DNA of 64,000 nucleotides from Kaustia mangrovi. GTDB lineage: Bacteria; Pseudomonadota; Alphaproteobacteria; Rhizobiales; Im1. Under the pieces are notes generated by a model that was not told the DNA's origin, did no database searches, and worked only from the letters and a program-made list of their open reading frames with translations. The stretch spans positions 3,958,501-4,022,500 of the forward strand of contig NZ_CP058214.1 of the NCBI RefSeq assembly GCF_015482775.1, given 5' to 3'. Position numbers and translations under genes: made by a program. This document shows positions 58,795-64,000 of this stretch, in pieces. How positions within the stretch are numbered: position 1 is the first letter of the stretch; every line of letters begins with the position of its first letter.

Positions 58795-59775
58795 ATGGTC
58801 GCCAGGTACAAATGGCTCATCGCCGCCGCGCTCGTCGCCCTTGCCGCTGCCGGCGCCTACTACTGGTACACGGTCCTGGCGTCCAGGCTTCCCGACGGCA
58901 TCGCGGAGAGCAACGGGCGTATCGAGGCCGAGCAGGTCGACATCGCCAGCAAGCAGGCCGGTCGCGTGATCGAGATCCTCGTCGACGAGGGCGACATGGT
59001 CGAGGCGGGCGAGGTCGTCGCGCGCATGCAGTCCGACGAGGTGGCCGCCCAGCTCAGGGCGGCAGAGGCCCAGCTTCGCGAATCCCGGCAGGCCCGCCGC
59101 GAGGCAGAGGCGACTCTTGCCCAGCAGAAGAGCCAGCTCGACCTCGCCGAGCGCGAATATGAGCGCGCCAGGAGGCTTCACGAGCAGGGCTACGCCACGA
59201 CGGAGCTGCTCGACCAGCAGCAATCGAGACTGACCACGGCGCGCGCGCTCGTGGACGCGACGCAGGCCAGCATCGACCGGGCGGAGGCCACGATCGCCGC
59301 GTCGCAGGCCACTGTGGATCGGCTGAAGACGCTCATGGACGACACGGTGCTCAAGGCGCCGCGGTCGGGCCGCGTGCAGTACCGGCTCGTCCAGCCGGGC
59401 GAGGTGGTGGCCGCCGGCGCGCGGATCCTGACGATCCTCGACCTCGGCGATGTCTACATGACGATCTATCTGCCGGCGCGCTATGCGGGCCGGCTCGCCA
59501 TCGGGGCGGAGGCCCGTCTCGTGCTCGACCCGATCCCCGACTATGTCGTGCCGGCAACCGTCAGCTTCGTCGCCGCGGAGGCCCAGTTCACGCCGAAGGC
59601 CGTGGAGACCGCGGATGAGCGCGACAATCTCTCCTTCCGCGTCAAGCTCCAGGTGCCGGTCGAGATCCTCCGGAAATATCGCGACAAGGTGAAGACCGGC
59701 GTCCGCGGCCTCGGCTATGTGCGCGTGGACGAGGCGACCGAGTGGCCGTCATGGCTGGCCGTGACCCTGCCGTGA
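58795..59775 (+). CDS. HlyD-family periplasmic adaptor protein
   Basis: 326-residue membrane-fusion protein. One N-terminal membrane anchor ([19 protein letters not shown]), a lipoyl-like half [20 protein letters not shown], a long coiled-coil hairpin of about 110 residues rich in Ala, Gln, Arg and Glu, the second lipoyl half, and a beta-barrel domain. It links the inner-membrane ABC exporter encoded downstream to an outer-membrane channel. The ATG at 58795 places the anchor at the N-terminus. Its stop overlaps the GTG of the next gene. Confidence 0.92.
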   Translation: MVARYKWLIAAALVALAAAGAYYWYTVLASRLPDGIAESNGRIEAEQVDIASKQAGRVIEILVDEGDMVEAGEVVARMQSDEVAAQLRAAEAQLRESRQARREAEATLAQQKSQLDLAEREYERARRLHEQGYATTELLDQQQSRLTTARALVDATQASIDRAEATIAASQATVDRLKTLMDDTVLKAPRSGRVQYRLVQPGEVVAAGARILTILDLGDVYMTIYLPARYAGRLAIGAEARLVLDPIPDYVVPATVSFVAAEAQFTPKAVETADERDNLSFRVKLQVPVEILRKYRDKVKTGVRGLGYVRVDEATEWPSWLAVTLP

Positions 59776-62519
59776 ACACAGACGGCGGGCCCGGGGCCGT
59801 CGCGACGCTGGAGGGCCTCACGCACCGCTACGGGGCCGTCCTCGCGCTGGACGACGTCACGCTCTCGGTGCCGGCCGGAACCATGGCGGGGCTCATCGGG
59901 CCGGACGGTGTCGGCAAGTCGACGCTGCTCGGCCTGATCGCCGGGGTGCGCAGGATTCAGGACGGTTCGGTCACGGTGCTCGGCGGCGACATGCGCGAGC
60001 CCCGGCACCTCTGGGCCTGCCACAGCCGCATCGCCTACATGCCCCAGGGGCTCGGCCGCAATCTCTATCCGAGCCTCAGCGTCTATGAGAACGTGGATTT
60101 CTTTGCCCGGCTGTTCGGCCAGGATGCGCGCGAGCGCCACCGCCGGATCATGGACCTCCTGGAGGCGACCGGGCTCGCGCCCTTTCCGGACCGGCCGGCC
60201 GGCAAGCTCTCCGGCGGCATGAAGCAGAAGCTGGGCCTGTGCTGCGCGCTGGTCCACGATCCAGACCTGCTCATCCTCGACGAGCCGACCACCGGCATCG
60301 ACCCGCTGTCGCGCCGCCAGTTCTGGGCGCTCATCGACCGGATCAGGACACGGCGCCCGCAGATGAGCGTGCTCGTCGCCACCGCCTATATGGAGGAGGC
60401 GGAGGGCTTCTCGTGGCTTGCCGCGATGAATGACGGCAGGATCATCGCGACGGGCACGCCCGACGAGATCCGCGACGCGGCGGGCGCGGAGGACCTCGAG
60501 GCGGCCTTCATCGCCATGCTGCCGGAGGCAGAGCGCGCGGCGCATACCGAAGTCACCGTGCCGCCGCTGGAGAGCGAGGACGGGGCGGTCGCCATCGAGG
60601 CCCGCGACCTGACGCGGTGGTTCGGCGACTTCACCGCGGTCGACCATGTGAGCTTCGAGATCAGGCGCGGGGAGATCTTCGGCTTCCTCGGCTCCAACGG
60701 TTGCGGCAAGACCACCACCATGAAGATGCTGACCGGCCTCCTGCCGGCGAGTTCCGGCACGGCACGGCTCTTCGGCAGGGAGCTCGATGCGCGCGACATG
60801 GAGACCCGGTGCCGCGTCGGCTACATGTCGCAGTCCTTCTCGCTCTATGCCGAGCTCACAGTGCGCCAGAACCTCGACCTTCATGCGCGCCTCTACCGCC
60901 TCCCTCCCGAGGAGTGCGGCCCGCGCGTTGAGGAGATGCTGGAGCGCTTCGACCTCGCGACTGTCGCCGACAGCCTGCCCGACGCGCTGCCGCTCGGCAT
61001 CCGCCAGCGCCTGCAGCTTGCCGTCGCCCTGATCCACGGGCCGGAGGTCCTGATCCTCGACGAGCCGACCTCCGGCGTCGACCCCGTCGCGCGCGACCGG
61101 TTCTGGCAGTATCTCGTCGACCTGTCGCGCAACCGGAAGGTCACGATCTTCATCTCCACCCACTTCATGAACGAGGCGGAGCGCTGCGACCGAATCTCGC
61201 TGATGCATGCCGGCAAGGTGCTCGCCGTCGGCGCGCCGGCGGAGCTTGTGGAGACGCGCGGCGCCGACACTCTGGAAGAGGCCTTCGTCGCCTATCTTGA
61301 GGACGCCGCGGAGACGGCGGACGAGGCCGTGCCGCAGGAGGAGACAGGCGAGGTTCCCGTTGGAGAAAGCACGGCGGCGCCGCCCGCCGCGCGCGGCTTC
61401 GATATCCGGCGCTTCTGGGCCTATGCCCGGCGCGAGCTGATGGAGATCGCGCGCGATCCGGTCCGGCTGGCCTTCGCGGTGCTCGGGCCTTTGATCCTGC
61501 TGCTGACCTTCGGCTACGGCATCTCCTTCGATGTGGAGGACCTGCCCTATGCCGTGCTCGACCAGGACAATTCGCGCGAAAGCCGAATGCTCCTGCAGAC
61601 TTTCGAGGGCACGCGCTATTTCGACCGGCAGGCACCGCTCGCCAGCAGCCGCGATCTCGACCGGCGCCTCCAGAGCGGGGAGATCAAGTTCGCAGTGGAG
61701 ATCCCGCCGGGCTTCGGCCGCGACCTGATGGCGGGCCGCCGGCCGGAAGTCCAGGTGGTGCTGGACGGAGCCATGCCCTTCAGGGCGGAGACCGCGCGCG
61801 GCTACATAGACGGGCTCGCGCAGGCCTATGCGAGCGAACAGGCGCGGCTCGGCGCGCTTGCCGCCCCGCAAACCCCGATCTCGATCGAGACGAGGTTCCG
61901 CTACAACCAGTCCTTCGAGAGCGTCTATGCCATCGTGCCCGGCGTCATCATGATGATGCTGATCCTGATTCCCGCCATGATGACGGCCGTGGGCGTGGTG
62001 CGCGAGAAGGAGACCGGGTCGATCATGAACTTCCGGGCCTCGCCTGTCGGCCGGCTCGAATTCCTGCTCGGCAAGCAGGTGCCTTATGTGCTGATCGGCT
62101 TCTTCAGCTTCGTCAGCCAGATCGTGCTGGCGCAGGTCCTGTTCGGCGTGTCGGTGAAGGGGTCCATGGCGGCGCTCTCGCTCGGCGCGCTCCTCTATGT
62201 CATGGCCGCGACGGGGTTCGGCCTGTTCGTGTCCTCCTTCACCCGCAGCCAGGTGGCGGCCATCGCCGCGGCGGCCGTCCTGTCGCTCATTCCCGCGGTC
62301 AACTTCTCGGGCCTCCTGGTGCCCGTCTCCGCCCTGACCGGCGGCAGCAGGCTGGTCGCGCCCCTGTTTCCCTCCGCGTGGTTCCAGCAGATTTCGGTCG
62401 GCACCATGACCAAGGCGCTTCCGATGAGCGATCTGTGGGCCGAGCAGGCCATGCTCGCGCTGTTCGCCGTCGTGTTCGTGGTCGCCGCGCGCTTCGCGCT
62501 GCGGAAGCAGGAACGATAG
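59772..62519 (+). CDS. rbbA: RbbA-type ABC exporter: two ATPase domains fused to a permease
   Basis: 915-residue fusion protein. First ATPase about residues 8-245 (Walker [10 protein letters not shown] at 43-51, signature LSGGMKQK). Second ATPase about 270-510 (Walker [10 protein letters not shown] near 307-315), with signature [10 protein letters not shown]. An ABC-2 membrane domain with about six segments occupies 545-915. This is the RbbA/YhiH arrangement, which with HlyD and YhhJ partners forms a tripartite exporter. The GTG start overlaps the HlyD stop (GTGA). Exported substrate unknown. Confidence 0.92.
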   Translation: MNTDGGPGAVATLEGLTHRYGAVLALDDVTLSVPAGTMAGLIGPDGVGKSTLLGLIAGVRRIQDGSVTVLGGDMREPRHLWACHSRIAYMPQGLGRNLYPSLSVYENVDFFARLFGQDARERHRRIMDLLEATGLAPFPDRPAGKLSGGMKQKLGLCCALVHDPDLLILDEPTTGIDPLSRRQFWALIDRIRTRRPQMSVLVATAYMEEAEGFSWLAAMNDGRIIATGTPDEIRDAAGAEDLEAAFIAMLPEAERAAHTEVTVPPLESEDGAVAIEARDLTRWFGDFTAVDHVSFEIRRGEIFGFLGSNGCGKTTTMKMLTGLLPASSGTARLFGRELDARDMETRCRVGYMSQSFSLYAELTVRQNLDLHARLYRLPPEECGPRVEEMLERFDLATVADSLPDALPLGIRQRLQLAVALIHGPEVLILDEPTSGVDPVARDRFWQYLVDLSRNRKVTIFISTHFMNEAERCDRISLMHAGKVLAVGAPAELVETRGADTLEEAFVAYLEDAAETADEAVPQEETGEVPVGESTAAPPAARGFDIRRFWAYARRELMEIARDPVRLAFAVLGPLILLLTFGYGISFDVEDLPYAVLDQDNSRESRMLLQTFEGTRYFDRQAPLASSRDLDRRLQSGEIKFAVEIPPGFGRDLMAGRRPEVQVVLDGAMPFRAETARGYIDGLAQAYASEQARLGALAAPQTPISIETRFRYNQSFESVYAIVPGVIMMMLILIPAMMTAVGVVREKETGSIMNFRASPVGRLEFLLGKQVPYVLIGFFSFVSQIVLAQVLFGVSVKGSMAALSLGALLYVMAATGFGLFVSSFTRSQVAAIAAAAVLSLIPAVNFSGLLVPVSALTGGSRLVAPLFPSAWFQQISVGTMTKALPMSDLWAEQAMLALFAVVFVVAARFALRKQER

Positions 62520-62521
62520 GC

Positions 62522-63643
62522 ATGCCGAGTCTTGCCAACATAGCCCGCCTCGGCGTGAAGGAATTCCGCAGCCTCAAGGCCGATCCCGTCCTTTCGGTGC
62601 TGATCCTCTACGTCTTCACCCTCGCCATCTACTCGGTGGCGACGGGCGTGCAGTTCGAGGTGCGCAACGCCGCCGTCGCGGTCGCCGACGAGGATCGGTC
62701 CCATCTGTCCAGACGGATCGCCGGCGCGATTCAGCCGCCCTATTTCAGCCCGGCCGACGAGATCGCGCCGGCGGAGATCACGCCGGCGATGGATGCCGGT
62801 CGCTATGTGTTCGTGATCGAGATCCCGCCGGATTTCGAGAAGGACGTGCTGCGCGGCCACCGGCCGAGCGTGCTCATCGATATCGACGCGACCGCCATGG
62901 CGCAGGCCGGCAACGGCGCCTCCTACCTCCAGAAGATCGTCGCGCAGGAGGTGGCGGGCTATCTCTCTCAGGGCGCGGATGCGGGCCAGGCGGTCAGGGT
63001 CGTCACGCGCGCCCGCTTCAATCCCAATCTCCAGTCCATGTGGTTCACCGCGGTCATGCAGGTGATCAACAACATCACCATCCTGTCGGTCATCCTGACC
63101 GGTGCGGCGCTGATCCGCGAGCGCGAGCACGGGACGCTCGAACACCTGCTCGTCATGCCGGTGAGCCCGGCGGAGGTGATGCTCGCCAAGATCTGGGCCA
63201 ACGGGCTGGTCATCGCGACGGCGGCGCTGCTGTCGCTGCTGCTCGTGGTGGAGGGGCTGCTCGGCGTGCCGGTGCACGGCTCGTTGGCGCTGTTCATCGC
63301 GGGCGCCGTGCTCTACCAGTTCTCCGTGACCGCGCTCGGCATTCTGCTGGCGACCTTTACCCGGTCGATGGCGCAGTTCGGGCTCCTGATCATCCCGGTG
63401 ATTGTCATCATGAACCTCTTGTCGGGGAGCACGACGCCGCTGGAGAGCATGCCGGTCTGGCTTCAGAACGTTACGCAGCTCATGCCCTCGACCCACTTCG
63501 TGGCCTTTGCGCAGGCCGTGCTCTATCGCGGTGCCGGGCTGTCCATCGTGTGGCCGGAACTCGTCTGGATCGCGGGCATCGACGTCGCGGTCTTCGCCAT
63601 CGCCCTGTCGCGCTTCCGTACCACCATGCTCAGCGCGCGCTAG
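62522..63643 (+). CDS. yhhJ: ABC-2 type permease (YhhJ-like)
   Basis: 373-residue inner-membrane permease of the ABC-2 (YhhJ) group. One N-terminal segment, a large periplasmic domain (about residues 45-185), then about five C-terminal segments with EREHGTLEHLLVMPVSPAEV, the conserved cytoplasmic loop. It is 2 bp after the RbbA-type gene and would complete the exporter as its second membrane subunit. Confidence 0.92.
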   Translation: MPSLANIARLGVKEFRSLKADPVLSVLILYVFTLAIYSVATGVQFEVRNAAVAVADEDRSHLSRRIAGAIQPPYFSPADEIAPAEITPAMDAGRYVFVIEIPPDFEKDVLRGHRPSVLIDIDATAMAQAGNGASYLQKIVAQEVAGYLSQGADAGQAVRVVTRARFNPNLQSMWFTAVMQVINNITILSVILTGAALIREREHGTLEHLLVMPVSPAEVMLAKIWANGLVIATAALLSLLLVVEGLLGVPVHGSLALFIAGAVLYQFSVTALGILLATFTRSMAQFGLLIIPVIVIMNLLSGSTTPLESMPVWLQNVTQLMPSTHFVAFAQAVLYRGAGLSIVWPELVWIAGIDVAVFAIALSRFRTTMLSAR

Positions 63644-63742
63644 ATGTGAGCTTTCCGGTTCGAAAGCGCGGGAACACAGGGACCTGGAGCCATCTGCGTC
63701 CAATCGGGCGCATGTCGCTCCAGGCGGCAGGGCAGGGAGCGG

Positions 63743-64000
63743 TCAGCGCAACAGGCTCGGCAGGGCCAGCGTGACCTCCGGGATGTAGGTGACGGCCATG
63801 AGCACGGCGATCTGGATCAGGAGCATGGGCCAGAGCGCGCGCGAGATCTGCTCGATGGACAGCTTGGAGATGGCCGAGCCGACGAACAGCGAATAGCCGA
63901 AGGGCGGCGTCGCCATGCCGATGGCGAAGTTGATCACCACGAGCGCGCCCAGATGGATCGGGTCGAGGCCGAGCTGGGAGCCGATGGCGGTCAGGACGCC
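63743..64000 (-). CDS. TRAP transporter large permease subunit, C-terminal part
   Basis: Last 85 residues of a DctM-type TRAP permease, read from the window edge inwards; the N-terminal part lies beyond 64000. Recognisable stretches are INFAIGMATPPFGYSLFVG, the conserved DctM C-terminal motif, and a closing membrane segment. It converges on the exporter operon; 99 bp without a gene separate them. Confidence 0.88.
   Translation of the reverse strand, partial: GVLTAIGSQLGLDPIHLGALVVINFAIGMATPPFGYSLFVGSAISKLSIEQISRALWPMLLIQIAVLMAVTYIPEVTLALPSLLR

Noticed and set aside
59715-61871. Minus-strand open frame of about 718 codons
   Set aside because: Antisense to the RbbA-type exporter gene, whose two Walker A motifs are unambiguous.
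1-64000. tRNA, rRNA, CRISPR array, insertion sequence or prophage genes
   Set aside because: No cloverleaf-like segments, regularly spaced repeats, transposase, integrase or phage structural genes were recognised in any spacer or frame.

Overview
This is a 64 kb window of very GC-rich DNA from what is most likely an alphaproteobacterium, probably of the Hyphomicrobiales type. That rests on gene content and style: many periplasmic-binding-protein ABC importers, a TRAP transporter, a CoxMSL-type molybdenum hydroxylase, and intergenic palindromes built on ATCCCGGCGAAAGCCGGGAT and AGAGCGTTTTCCGATC. The taxonomy is inference. I see no tRNA, rRNA, CRISPR array, insertion sequence or prophage. Two housekeeping genes (an RsmB-like rRNA methyltransferase and guaA) sit near the left end. 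Almost everything else is accessory catabolism and transport, in tightly overlapping operons that each have their own regulator.

Left part (1-11.9 kb): partial sodC, the rRNA methyltransferase, a large palindrome, a TetR gene next to a truncated serine-hydrolase remnant, and guaA. Next come a LysR gene divergent from an MFS exporter, a nitronate monooxygenase, a TetR gene divergent from a saccharopine-dehydrogenase-like gene with an operator-like repeat between them, and an ArsC/Spx-family gene.

11.9-23.6 kb: a minus-strand operon (GntR, carboxymuconolactone-decarboxylase-like, 3-hydroxyisobutyrate-dehydrogenase-like, an alpha/beta hydrolase with an extra N-terminal region, and an MBL-fold lactonase-like enzyme) diverges from a complete branched-chain-amino-acid-type ABC importer. 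Facing the importer is a three-gene heteromeric flavoprotein dehydrogenase (HcnABC / opine-oxidase type) with a perfect 23-bp palindrome at its promoter and an IclR gene upstream.

23.7-34.1 kb: one long plus-strand operon. It encodes an enoyl-CoA-hydratase-like protein, a polyamine-type ABC importer whose two permeases are fused, an acyl-CoA synthetase, an uncharacterised Rossmann-like protein, a DadA-like flavoprotein, an ornithine-cyclodeaminase-family enzyme and a flavin-reductase-like protein.

34.3-43.3 kb: an AraC regulator followed by a molybdenum hydroxylase (large subunit fused to a CoxG-like domain, then FAD and Fe-S subunits), a second acyl-CoA ligase, an enoyl-CoA hydratase and a BenE-type transporter. 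This looks like an aromatic or other organic acid degradation unit. It ends at a strong TTCG-loop hairpin.

43.3-48.9 kb: YggS (PLP homeostasis) overlapping a stand-alone glutamine amidotransferase, divergent from a MocR regulator; then a dienelactone-hydrolase-like protein, a hotdog thioesterase and a D-2-hydroxyacid-dehydrogenase-like protein that lacks the usual catalytic Glu.

48.9-58.6 kb: the most interesting unit. A GntR-type regulator with two winged-helix domains is divergent from a split polyamine-type ABC importer, a YtcJ-like amidohydrolase, an M20-type amidohydrolase and a guanidino-group hydrolase of the DDAH/arginine-deiminase superfamily. Two intergenic regions share an operator-like AGT-TATTGTATT element. 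I infer import and stepwise hydrolysis of an N-acylated or amidated guanidino compound. 58.8-63.6 kb is an HlyD / RbbA-type / YhhJ-type export system, and the window ends inside a TRAP large-permease gene.
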